Origin: Actinomycetota bacterium
Lineage (GTDB): Bacteria; Actinomycetota; Humimicrobiia; Humimicrobiales; Humimicrobiaceae
DNA length: 14,984 nt
Assembly (NCBI GenBank): GCA_028697935.1
Contig: JAQVEM010000015.1
Coordinates: 1 to 14,984 of the forward strand
Direction of reading: 5' to 3'
Shown here: positions 6,451 to 13,191 of the stretch, piece by piece
Layout of the letters: each line of letters starts with the position of its first letter
How positions within the stretch are numbered: position 1 is the stretch's first letter
Made by a program: the position numbers and the translations under genes
Notes under the pieces: model-generated
What the model was told of the DNA's origin: nothing
What the model saw: only the letters and a program-made list of their open reading frames with translations
Database searches by the model: none

Positions 6451-7533
6451 ATGAAAATAATATTAATTGTGACCGGAGACAGGGAATTAATCAAAGCCAT
6501 ATCGACAATAAAGCTTCAAAATTATAATACAGTAATTTTAAACAATATAAGTTTCATTACACATTACCTGGAAGAATATATTCCGGATTATATCATTTTG
6601 TCGGAAGAATTTGAGAAATGTAAAGAGATTATGGATTATAAGAAAAATAATAATATGTGTGAATTATTTATAATTGGGAAGAGAGATAAAAAAAATAACC
6701 TTTCGGGAAATATCTATCTGGATGAATCTAAAAATGCCACGGGACTTGAAAGCGCGCTTCGCATAATTGATGATCTGGAAAAGGGTGAAGACATAAGTAT
6801 TAAAAATAAATATAAAGTTATACCGCAGCAGGTAATATCATTTTATTCGATTCAGGGAGGGGTCGGAAAAACGAGTATAGCTTTTAATTTTGCATGGTAT
6901 ATTAAAGATATTATTGAAGGAAAGATATTAATTATAGATTTAAATTTCTGCGAAGGGCCGTCAGATTTAACAATTAATCTAAATCTGAACCTTTCTCCGA
7001 ATTTAAGTGTGTTTATTGAGAATATTATTGATAGTGGAAATTGTTTTAATAATTCTATAATAAATCTGGATGGTATTGATAAAATAGATATCCTTCAGCC
7101 ACCCCTATCCATCTGTCAGAGTGACAGGTTTAATATTGATATGCTGGACAGCGTAATCTATTCAGCCAGAAATAAATATAATATTATATTAGCGGATATC
7201 CCGTTTAGATACGATAATATCTCACTCGAAATGTTAAATCTGTCAACAACATCGGTTCTTGTATTATCTCCAGACATAAAGCTTTTCCCGAGAATAGGTA
7301 ATTTTAAAAAGTTCCTTCCAGATGACCAGAGAAAAGGTATAGTAATTAACAGAGTAAGCATTAGAAATAAAGCATATATAGATGAATGTAAAAATATATA
7401 CGGCATTCCTGTGTATGGCAGAATATCTGGAATTCCAGAAGAAAGTATGAAGAAAATAACAAATGGTGTCAATTCTTTTGACATCTTAAATTTACAGGCG
7501 GAAATGCCAGATCTTATAAACTCTATTTTTTAA
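6451..7533 (+). CDS. CpaE/TadZ-like ParA-superfamily P-loop ATPase
   Basis: The 360-residue protein has the two-part layout of CpaE/TadZ, pilus-localisation proteins of the MinD/ParA superfamily. An N-terminal receiver-like alpha/beta domain (about 1-110; VTGDRELIKAI at 7-17 and PDYIILSEEF at 45-54) lacks a convincing phospho-acceptor site. The ATPase domain begins with VISFYSIQGGVGKTSIAFNF (128-147). The deviant Walker A should read KGGxGK[ST]; here Gln135 replaces the signature Lys while Lys140 is kept. The A' motif is ILIIDLN (159-165) and the Walker B-like strand is IILADIP (245-251). TadZ proteins are known for such departures. It starts a three-gene unit, with GAAGGT 2 nt upstream of its ATG and 1 nt between its stop and the next ATG. 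ParA-type plasmid partition is less likely because there is no parB. Family confidence is good; the pilus role is inferred. Confidence 0.8.
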   Translation: MKIILIVTGDRELIKAISTIKLQNYNTVILNNISFITHYLEEYIPDYIILSEEFEKCKEIMDYKKNNNMCELFIIGKRDKKNNLSGNIYLDESKNATGLESALRIIDDLEKGEDISIKNKYKVIPQQVISFYSIQGGVGKTSIAFNFAWYIKDIIEGKILIIDLNFCEGPSDLTINLNLNLSPNLSVFIENIIDSGNCFNNSIINLDGIDKIDILQPPLSICQSDRFNIDMLDSVIYSARNKYNIILADIPFRYDNISLEMLNLSTTSVLVLSPDIKLFPRIGNFKKFLPDDQRKGIVINRVSIRNKAYIDECKNIYGIPVYGRISGIPEESMKKITNGVNSFDILNLQAEMPDLINSIF

Positions 7534-7534
7534 A

Positions 7535-7921
7535 ATGAACGAAGAAAAAAGATTATTTACAATAAAAGAAGTCTCAGAACTAATAGGCATAAGCGAGTCA
7601 GAGGTAATCAGGATGATTATGCTTAAAAAACTGGCAGTTATAAGAGCAGGTAAGGCAATCAGGATAAAAGAAGATGATTTTGAGAAGTTTTTGAATGAAT
7701 TTGCAGATGTAGATAAAATAAGTACCGGTCATAAAGAACCAGTGCTATATACTGCAGAGCAGGTTGCTAAAATTTTAAAGCTTTCGGTTGATAATGTATG
7801 GAATTTATTAAAAACTGGCAGATTAAAAGGTTTTAAAGTAAGAGAAGGAAGAAGTTCCTGGAGGATTCCGGCTGAAAGCCTTGATGATTTTATAGAAAAT
7901 AGAATAAGCAGGAAAAAATAA
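7535..7921 (+). CDS. Tandem excisionase-type (HTH_17/MerR-like) DNA-binding protein
   Basis: This 128-residue protein is made of two consecutive winged-HTH domains of the excisionase/HTH_17 (MerR-like, BldC-like) type. Domain 1 (about 7-54) reads FTIKEVSELIGISESEVIRM, then KLAVIRAGKAIRIKEDDFEKF. Domain 2 (about 70-123) reads LYTAEQVAKILKLSVDNVWN, then LLKTGRLKGFKVREGRSSWR and IPAESLDDFI. Both show the order helix, turn, recognition helix, then a wing ending in a R-I-x/W-R-I-P-like strand. Domain 2 is the closer match to the family. The gene begins 1 nt after the CpaE-like stop without a ribosome site of its own, so it is translationally coupled. It may be a regulator of the operon or a DNA adaptor for the ATPase; neither is shown. 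There is no integrase nearby to make it a phage excisionase. Confidence 0.85.
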   Translation: MNEEKRLFTIKEVSELIGISESEVIRMIMLKKLAVIRAGKAIRIKEDDFEKFLNEFADVDKISTGHKEPVLYTAEQVAKILKLSVDNVWNLLKTGRLKGFKVREGRSSWRIPAESLDDFIENRISRKK

Positions 7922-7928
7922 TTTTTTA

Positions 7929-8087
7929 ATGAATGAAGATAGAAATAAAAAAACAGGATTTACATTGTTGGAGAAGATAGCGATAGCAGTAATTGTGATT
8001 TTGGTGATTATTATATTTTTTTTAATTTTTAATGAGGAAATTAAAGAGTATATTGCATTTTTTAAAGAATTATCTGGTAAAACTTAA
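7929..8087 (+). CDS. Miniature type IV pilin-like peptide with prepilin cleavage site
   Basis: A 52-codon ORF runs from ATG 7929 to TAA 8085-8087. The first ten residues, MNEDRNKKTG, are a short basic leader ending in Gly. They are followed by FTLLEKIAIAVIVILVIIIF, which carries the N-methylated Phe, the Glu at mature position 5 and the hydrophobic N-terminal helix of type IV pilins and pseudopilins (class III signal peptide, cut by the prepilin peptidase). After the helix only about 18 residues remain (NEEIKEYIAFFKELSGKT), predicted as an amphipathic helix, and there is no globular head. Mature length would be 42 residues, near Flp pilins in size, but the cleavage motif is of the IVa/pseudopilin form and lacks the Flp G|xxxxEY pattern. 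It follows the HTH gene by 7 nt, in the same direction. The ribosome site is weak (AGGA, 15 nt upstream). Function unknown; possible minor pilin, initiator or regulator. Confidence 0.7.
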   Translation: MNEDRNKKTGFTLLEKIAIAVIVILVIIIFFLIFNEEIKEYIAFFKELSGKT

Positions 8088-8288
8088 GCTTATATATTGA
8101 TATATCCTGTGTTTATAGGAGAAATAGATTTACAGGATAGATTGAAAGCCCTGATTTAAATATAAATTTTAAAAAATAAAATCATTTCCTTAATGTTTGT
8201 GCAGGTTATAAAGCTATTTATCTAATACTTGTATTGTGTGTTGGTTAACTGAATAATTGTTACAGGTTATAATATCTTCCAGGTCTGG

Positions 8289-9029
8289 TTAAAGGTCTTT
8301 TGCAGACAATTTTTTAAACTTTCTTTTCCATTTAAAACTATTAAAAATAAGTCTAAAGAACTTTATAGTATCAGTAAAAGGATTTACGTTGCTTGTAAAG
8401 TCCTTATAATAAATAGTACTTATGGGTATGTTTTTTATAGAATATCCTGACCATGCAGATTTTATTATTAATTCTGGTTCTGTATCAAAATTATGTGTTT
8501 CTAATTTTATGTTTTTTAATACCCCGGTATTAATATATCTAAAACCCGATTGAACATCACTTACCTTTTTCCCGGCAATACATGAAATAATCCATGATGT
8601 AATTACATTAGTAGCAAGTCTTATAAAAGGCATATTTTTTGTATTTTCCAGTCTATTTCCTATTATTAAGTCTGGTTTTTCTTCCTCTATAATTTCAAGA
8701 AAATTTTTAATTTCACCAGTATCATGCTGACCATCTGCATCCAGGGTTATAACTCCAGAATAATCGTTGTTGATAATATAGCTGAACCCGGTTTTAAGAG
8801 ATTGTCCTTTTCCTTTATTTACTGGATGTTTGATTGGTATAATTTTTAAGTTTTCAGGTGCAGTTATTGATTCTATAGCTTTAAGAGTGCCGTCAGTAGA
8901 ACCATCATCAACAATAATTATATCAAGTCCATATTTAAAACAGCTTTCAATTACATTTTTTATATACTTCTCTTCATTATAAGCAGGAATAAGAATTGCA
9001 ATCCCGGTGTTTTTGTTTTTTTTCTTCAA
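8289..9029 (-). CDS. GT2 family glycosyltransferase (DPM1/polyprenyl-phosphate type)
   Basis: This 246-residue GT-A fold enzyme probably transfers a sugar from a nucleotide donor to a lipid carrier or other acceptor at the cytoplasmic face. It shows the GT2 signatures: IAILIPAYNEEKYI at 10-23, VDDGSTDGT (40-48) for nucleotide binding, the metal-binding LDADGQHD (96-103), and SDVQSGFRYI (157-166), which is typical of the dolichol/polyprenyl-phosphate mannosyl- or glucosyltransferase subgroup. It lacks the C-terminal membrane helices of the DPM/GtrB-type enzymes and ends in a basic segment, KWKRKFKKLSAKDL. The start is a TTG with AAGGT 4 nt upstream. It lies 134 bp downstream of ygfA on the same strand and converges on the pilin-like ORF. 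The sugar and acceptor cannot be told from the sequence. Confidence 0.9.
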   Translation of the reverse strand: MKKKNKNTGIAILIPAYNEEKYIKNVIESCFKYGLDIIIVDDGSTDGTLKAIESITAPENLKIIPIKHPVNKGKGQSLKTGFSYIINNDYSGVITLDADGQHDTGEIKNFLEIIEEEKPDLIIGNRLENTKNMPFIRLATNVITSWIISCIAGKKVSDVQSGFRYINTGVLKNIKLETHNFDTEPELIIKSAWSGYSIKNIPISTIYYKDFTSNVNPFTDTIKFFRLIFNSFKWKRKFKKLSAKDL

Positions 9030-9163
9030 TTTTACCTTATTTATTATTTAAGATTATTCAATTATTTATATACTAAATTGCCCGGGTCTTACTATATATA
9101 CCCGTTTCTATCTTTATATTACTATTTATTATTTTATAAAATTTTAATGTTTTATGAATAATT

Positions 9164-9763
9164 TCATGAAGACCTGTAAATTTTACTTTCTGTAATAATC
9201 ATATCGACTTTTATATCATGAGATGATGCAGGTAAACTATCAACAACCTGAATATCAAAACAGAGCGCGATTTTTTTTACTTTTTCAGGAATACTTGAAA
9301 GGAATCTATCGTAATATCCGCCTCCGTATCCAAGCCGGTAAAATTTTTTATCAAAACTTACTCCAGGAACTATAGCAATTTCAATATCTGATATTTTAGC
9401 AGGTTTACACATGCTACTAATGGGTTCCATTATGCCATATGCCCCGACCTCTAATTGTTTTTCAGGATCAGTTACATAATAAAGTTCTAACTCTTTATTA
9501 CAAACACGCGGGAGGATTATGTTTTTATTATCTTTTAATGCACTCTCTATAATTAAAGTTGTTTCAACCTCATTTCTAAAAGGATAATATATTAGAATGT
9601 TACCTGAGCTGGTATAAAAAGAGCAGTTGAGGAACTTTTTAGCTATTGTTTTGCTACTTTTTTCTCTGTAACTAACCGGTAGATTATTCCTTTCTCTCTG
9701 AACTTTTTCTCTTATACTCTTTTTAAGAGAGTTAATTATTTCAGAATTATTTTTATTCTTCAT
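9164..9763 (-). CDS. ygfA: 5-formyltetrahydrofolate cyclo-ligase
   Basis: This enzyme (5-FCL, methenyl-THF synthetase) converts 5-formyl-THF to 5,10-methenyl-THF with ATP and returns that folate to the one-carbon pool. The 199-residue protein matches the family length of about 180-200. The N-terminus has the conserved helix KKSIREKVQRERNNLP (14-29). The diagnostic motif is at 132-155: VPGVSFDKKFYRLGYGGGYY followed by DRFL, which forms the substrate and nucleotide site. The gene starts inside the 3' end of degV (11-bp overlap), so the two are one operon and are coupled. Nothing in the sequence looks broken. Confidence 0.95.
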   Translation of the reverse strand: MKNKNNSEIINSLKKSIREKVQRERNNLPVSYREKSSKTIAKKFLNCSFYTSSGNILIYYPFRNEVETTLIIESALKDNKNIILPRVCNKELELYYVTDPEKQLEVGAYGIMEPISSMCKPAKISDIEIAIVPGVSFDKKFYRLGYGGGYYDRFLSSIPEKVKKIALCFDIQVVDSLPASSHDIKVDMIITESKIYRSS

Positions 9764-10601
9764 AAAAAGTTACGCTCAGGCTCTCAGGACCAAGATGTGT
9801 ACCGACAATTACACCGATATCATGCCTTAAAATCTCTTTTGGGTTGAAGGTTTCTTTTACCTTTTCATACATTTCTTCACCTTCTTCTTTAAAATCTGAA
9901 TCTCCAACAGCCACTATAAGATTTTCAGGATTTTTTACCATATCCTTCATAGAATCTATTAGTTCAGCTTTAGCCTGGTTCCATCTTCTTGTTGTTTTGA
10001 ACTGAGATACTTCACCATCATTGATAGTGAGTATAGGCTTGATTTCCAGGAGTGATGCAATAAGTCCTTTTGCTTTTCCAATCCTGCCTCCTTTTTTGAG
10101 ATACTCAAGAGTGCTTGGTATAAATAATACTTTAATTTTTGATTTCAGGTCATATATTACTTCTAAGATTTCCTCTTTTGATTTACCTTCAAGTGCCAGT
10201 TCAGCTGCTTTCACAACCAGACAACCAAGAGGATAAGAAACGAGTTCTGAATCAATAATTTCTATATCTTTTCCAGGCAATTTATCTTTTGCAATTTCTG
10301 TAGAATTAATGGTACCTGACATTTTTTTAGAAATATGGATAGAAATTATACTTTCGCTTTCTTTAAGGATCCCGGTATATACTTTTATAAAATCTTCAGG
10401 TGTGGGCTGGGCAGTTGTTGGTAATTTTTCAGCAGACCTGAGTTTTTTATAAAACTCGCTGATAGTAATTTCTTTACCGTCGACTAAATAACTTTTCTCA
10501 CCAAAAATTACACTGAGCGGAACAACTTTTATTTTAAGCTTATCCACAATATCTTCAGGTATATCAGCTGTACTGTCTGTTACTATTGCAACTTTACTCA
10601 T
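9753..10601 (-). CDS. degV: DegV family fatty-acid-binding protein (FakB-like)
   Basis: DegV/FakB proteins bind a fatty acid and present it to the kinase FakA for phosphorylation and use in phospholipid synthesis. The 282-residue length is typical. The N-terminal EDD-fold strand VAIVTDSTADIP (4-15) is diagnostic. LPTTAQPTPEDF (60-71) carries the family Thr, and ISKKMSGTINSTEIAKD (90-106) the Ser that contact the fatty-acid carboxylate. FIPSTLEYLKKGGRIGKAKG and the C-terminal IGVIVGTHLGPESLSVTFYE are also family landmarks. A strong AAAGGAGG lies upstream of the ATG. It is the first gene of a leftward operon with ygfA. No fakA gene is in the window. Which fatty acid it prefers is not visible. 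Confidence 0.95.
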   Translation of the reverse strand: MSKVAIVTDSTADIPEDIVDKLKIKVVPLSVIFGEKSYLVDGKEITISEFYKKLRSAEKLPTTAQPTPEDFIKVYTGILKESESIISIHISKKMSGTINSTEIAKDKLPGKDIEIIDSELVSYPLGCLVVKAAELALEGKSKEEILEVIYDLKSKIKVLFIPSTLEYLKKGGRIGKAKGLIASLLEIKPILTINDGEVSQFKTTRRWNQAKAELIDSMKDMVKNPENLIVAVGDSDFKEEGEEMYEKVKETFNPKEILRHDIGVIVGTHLGPESLSVTFYEE

Positions 10602-10631
10602 TTTGCCTCCTTTATTGTTTCTGATTATTAT

Positions 10632-10660
10632 AATTTACGATTTTTTAAGAATATTTTCAA
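10632..10660 (-). promoter_or_regulatory. Weak candidate promoter for degV-ygfA
   Basis: On the - strand TTGAAA (10660-10655) is followed after 17 bp by TAAATT (10637-10632); each element matches the consensus at four of six positions. A perfect TATAAT (10632-10627) overlaps it but has no suitable -35. The exact start is therefore uncertain; a leader of about 25 nt is likely. Confidence 0.3.
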
Positions 10661-10825
10661 TCAATTCAATAAATCTTCTATTCTAACAAATCATATGTTT
10701 AAGCTAATTTGCAGGTACAATCAGTCTATTTATTTATTTTGTTGTATAAAAAAATGCTTATCTGCTCTACGGAGTATTATCTTACCAGAATTTATAAAAA
10801 TTAATCACAATATTCCGGCTTTTTC

Positions 10826-10834
10826 TGGTATAAT
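10826..10834 (+). promoter_or_regulatory. Candidate extended -10 promoter for the lipoprotein gene
   Basis: TGGTATAAT (10826-10834) is a perfect -10 with the TGn extension. No good -35 lies 16-18 bp upstream, which is tolerated by extended -10 promoters. Transcription would begin near 10841, about 78 nt before the ATG at 10919. Confidence 0.4.
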
Positions 10835-10918
10835 TTCAACGTGTAATTTTTTCTATTATTATATTTTCCTGACTTGTGTTTTAATTATTTAATTTATTTA
10901 AAGTACTGGAGTATATAA

Positions 10919-12115
10919 ATGAAATTTAAAAAAATTTTTTTTACGTATGTCAAAAGCTTTTCTGTAGCTTCTATTCTTCTTATACTGATATTTTTTTCTA
11001 TCTATATTAATGGATGCGAATCAAGAGAAAGAGTTATAAAAATAGGCAATCAGTGTGCTCTTTCAGGCGAATATAAGTCATTTGGAGAAGAGCAAACATT
11101 AAGTATAGAGCTTGCCATATCCAAATTGTCACCGGTGAGAATAGGGGGATTTGATTACGACATTAAAATTGTTACAAAGGATGATGAAGGAAATCCTGAA
11201 AAAGCGTTCCTTGTTGCACAGGAGATGGTAGATGATGGTGTTTCTGCTGTCATTGGTTCAACATTTGATGGTACAACCGAATCTTCTTTAACTGTATATG
11301 AAGAGTATGGGATTCCATTGTTATCTCCATTTGCACAAAAAACTGAAGTAAATAATACAAGAAATATTTTTTTTAGAATGATAATAAGTAATAAACAAAA
11401 AATAGAAAATATCGCTAAATTTATAGGCGAAAAGATTAAACCCAGTAAATTAATACTTATAAATAATCGTGAGGAGTATTCTATTAACCTGGTTAATTAC
11501 CTTAAGGAGGTCTTATTGTCTGAATACGGGATAGAGACCGTGAGTACGATGTCTTTAGATATAGGTGAAGAGGATATGGAGGTTATTATAGATAATCTTA
11601 TTATAGAAGGGCCTGATACAATATTTATTTGCAGCAGCTATGAGGAGATTGCTACTGTTATGGCTGCTTCGAGAGAAGCTGGATTGCAGTCGAGGTTTAT
11701 AACAGAGACACTGGGAATGGATGATAATATTTTTAATTTAACTGAAGCAAGTAATCTGGAAGGCCTGATTGCAGTTATACCAGATCCTCCTTCTGTTGCA
11801 AAGTATTCACAGGATTCTAAAGCAGTTAATTTCTGGCATGAATTTAATAATTATTTAACTCAGGTAGATTACCCTGATATAAGTATTAAAGGACCCGGAC
11901 AGTATTCCCCGTATTGTTATGATTCTGTTTTTGTAATAATCGAAGCCATGAAAAGGGCTAATTCGATTTTACCGGGTGATTATGTGGATGAACTTAAAAC
12001 CATTTCTTATGATGGAATTACCGGTCGAATTGAATTTGATGAGAAAGGAAACAGGTTGAATCCTGAATCAACAATCTTTATAGTAAAAGATGGAGCCTGG
12101 ATAAGATACCAGTAA
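10919..12115 (+). CDS. Branched-chain amino acid-type ABC substrate-binding lipoprotein (LivJ/LivK-like)
   Basis: The 398-residue protein is a type I periplasmic-binding-fold lipoprotein. The signal peptide has basic MKFKK, a hydrophobic core (about 13-30) and the lipobox YINGC with the lipidated Cys33. The mature protein opens with VIKIGNQCALSGEYKSFGEE, the classic first strand and ligand loop of LivJ-like proteins (Peripla_BP_6). It continues with DDEGNPEKAFLVAQEMVDDG, VSAVIGSTFDGTTESSLTVY and IPLLSPFAQ. The C-terminal lobe ends with ISYDGITGRIEFDEKGNR, another family hallmark. GGAG lies 7 nt before the ATG. The next gene is unrelated, and no permease (livH/M) or ATPase (livF/G) gene is in the window. 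The protein either works with a transporter encoded elsewhere or acts as a sensor. The ligand may be an amino acid, amide or peptide and cannot be fixed from the sequence. Confidence 0.93.
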   Translation: MKFKKIFFTYVKSFSVASILLILIFFSIYINGCESRERVIKIGNQCALSGEYKSFGEEQTLSIELAISKLSPVRIGGFDYDIKIVTKDDEGNPEKAFLVAQEMVDDGVSAVIGSTFDGTTESSLTVYEEYGIPLLSPFAQKTEVNNTRNIFFRMIISNKQKIENIAKFIGEKIKPSKLILINNREEYSINLVNYLKEVLLSEYGIETVSTMSLDIGEEDMEVIIDNLIIEGPDTIFICSSYEEIATVMAASREAGLQSRFITETLGMDDNIFNLTEASNLEGLIAVIPDPPSVAKYSQDSKAVNFWHEFNNYLTQVDYPDISIKGPGQYSPYCYDSVFVIIEAMKRANSILPGDYVDELKTISYDGITGRIEFDEKGNRLNPESTIFIVKDGAWIRYQ

Positions 12116-12209
12116 GATGATTAGCAGGAAAATCCTGTGTATAATGAATAAAAATCTATCTCTTCGGTTAATTTTTTTGTTAACATAGTAACAGGAATGC
12201 TGGTATTTA

Positions 12210-12236
12210 TTGACTTTTTATTCTGGCTATTATAAT
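12210..12236 (+). promoter_or_regulatory. Candidate promoter for the AmaP-like gene
   Basis: TTGACT (12210-12215, five of six) and TATAAT (12231-12236, perfect) are separated by 15 bp, which is shorter than ideal. It lies 55 bp before the preferred ATG at 12292. Confidence 0.4.
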
Positions 12237-12291
12237 CTTTATCTGTCTTATGCCCGTTAATATTTTACTTAATATTTTACGGAGGTTTCCA

Positions 12292-12936
12292 ATGAATGTG
12301 TTTAACAAAATAGTTGTAGTTTTGCTATTAATATTTTTAATTTGCGTTTCAATTGCTTCTCTTGTTAACATTTTTGTAGGTTATTTTAAATGGTCGGATC
12401 TTGTTTTAAAGGTCTTAAACCCGGAGTATAGTATGAATAAACTTACTGCTGCTTTCTTATTAACAGTAGTGATTATTATTAGTCTGTTTTTATTATTGTT
12501 AGAATTCTACAGAAAAAGAATAAAAGTAGCTAATATCTCGAGCTCTAAAACAGGAAATGCTATGGTGACACTTGAAGCAATTGGTGGGCAAATTAAGAAT
12601 GAGGTCTTAAGCATAGAGGGCGTAGAAGATTTAAGTGTAAAAATAATTCCCGGGAAAACGGGAATAATAATAAATATGAATACTACTTTAAATGAAAATA
12701 TAGATGTTACCGAAAAGGTACAGGAAATAATAGAAAAAGCTTCAAGTGTTGCATCTGACAGACTGGGTTTAAAGGTTTCAAAAACTAACCTGACTGTTAC
12801 CGGACTGGTTGCTGCGGAAGAAGAAAGTAAAGAAAAAGAGAATTTAAACACAGATAGCAGAGAAGTCAAACAGGGATCACCAGTAGAAGCAACTGGAGAA
12901 TCAGGTAATGCTACTGGTGAAGAAAATATTAAGTAA
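12292..12936 (+). CDS. amaP: AmaP-like Asp23/Gls24-domain membrane protein
   Basis: This 214-residue protein resembles AmaP, which anchors the alkaline-shock protein Asp23 to the membrane in staphylococci. Two membrane helices come first: about 7-30 (IVVVLLLIFLICVSIASLVN) and 50-71 (KLTAAFLLTVVIIISLFLLL). An Asp23-type domain follows at about 88-172, with NAMVTLEAIGGQIKNEV, then VEDLSVKIIPGKTGIIINM and the final LTVTGL. The tail after 172 is polar and Glu/Ser/Gly-rich, presumably disordered. I chose ATG 12292 because GGAGG sits 6 nt upstream; an in-frame ATG at 12250 would add 14 residues but has no ribosome site. No asp23 partner gene is visible within the window. A role in envelope stress is inferred from the family. 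Confidence 0.85.
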   Translation: MNVFNKIVVVLLLIFLICVSIASLVNIFVGYFKWSDLVLKVLNPEYSMNKLTAAFLLTVVIIISLFLLLLEFYRKRIKVANISSSKTGNAMVTLEAIGGQIKNEVLSIEGVEDLSVKIIPGKTGIIINMNTTLNENIDVTEKVQEIIEKASSVASDRLGLKVSKTNLTVTGLVAAEEESKEKENLNTDSREVKQGSPVEATGESGNATGEENIK

Positions 12937-13010
12937 AGAGATAAAAGGACAATAATAAAAAGCGCAAAGCCGGTTAAATGGTGGTTAAATAAAATGGATG
13001 AATAGCACAG

Positions 13011-13084
13011 GCGGGCTTAGTATATCGGTAGTACATGAGCTTCCCAAGCTCAAGAGGCGGGTTCGATTCCCGTAGCCCGCTCCA
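13011..13084 (+). tRNA. tRNA-Gly (anticodon CCC)
   Basis: The acceptor stem GCGGGCT (13011-13017) pairs perfectly with AGCCCGC (13074-13080), followed by discriminator T and an encoded CCA (13082-13084). The anticodon stem TGAGC/GCTCA encloses the loop TTCCCAA with anticodon CCC at 13043-13045, reading GGG. The T arm contains GGTTCGATTCC. All four arms can be drawn with no mismatch in the acceptor or anticodon stems. Confidence 0.96.
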
Positions 13085-13191
13085 ATAAGTACTTTTTAAC
13101 TCTTATAAGAAATTATATTTGGAATTACCTTTTAAAATAATAATTATTCTTTAAAATAAATTAAAGTAAACATGTACTTATTTAATATTTA

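Larger units (their letters stand above)
10602..10918. other. Divergent intergenic region (317 bp)
   Basis: This gap separates leftward degV from the rightward lipoprotein gene and probably holds both promoters. A 65-codon reading at 10695-10892 has no ribosome site and a composition typical of random AT-rich sequence (Ile, Phe, Cys, Tyr), so I do not call it a gene. No hairpin or repeat of note is visible. Confidence 0.6.

Noticed and set aside
6451..7533. CpaE-like ATPase read as a plasmid or chromosome partition ParA
   Set aside because: The N-terminal receiver-like domain and altered P-loop fit CpaE/TadZ better, and there is no parB or parS-like cluster.
7535..7921. The excisionase-type HTH protein as evidence of a prophage or integrative element
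   Set aside because: HTH_17 domains are widespread in chromosomal regulators, and no integrase, relaxase, phage structural gene or attachment repeat is present.
8103..8139. TATCCTGT ... ACAGGATA inverted repeat between the convergent pilin-like and glycosyltransferase genes
   Set aside because: The 8-bp arms are 21 nt apart and no T-run follows on either strand, so a terminator call is not supported.
9083..9104. CGGGT ... ACCCG hairpin between ygfA and the glycosyltransferase gene
   Set aside because: The stem is 5 bp with a 12-nt AT loop and no T-run, and is expected by chance.
10695..10892. 65-residue + strand reading upstream of the lipoprotein gene
   Set aside because: It has no ribosome site and a random AT-rich composition (Ile, Phe, Tyr, Cys), and it lies in what should be a divergent promoter region.
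12124..12138. CAGGA-AAA-TCCTG hairpin after the lipoprotein gene
   Set aside because: It has only 5-6 bp, a 3-nt loop and no T-run, which is too weak for an intrinsic terminator.
13011..13191. tRNA-Gly as a possible integration site for a mobile element
   Set aside because: I see no integrase and no repeat of the tRNA 3' end downstream within the window, and the flanking genes look like ordinary chromosome genes.
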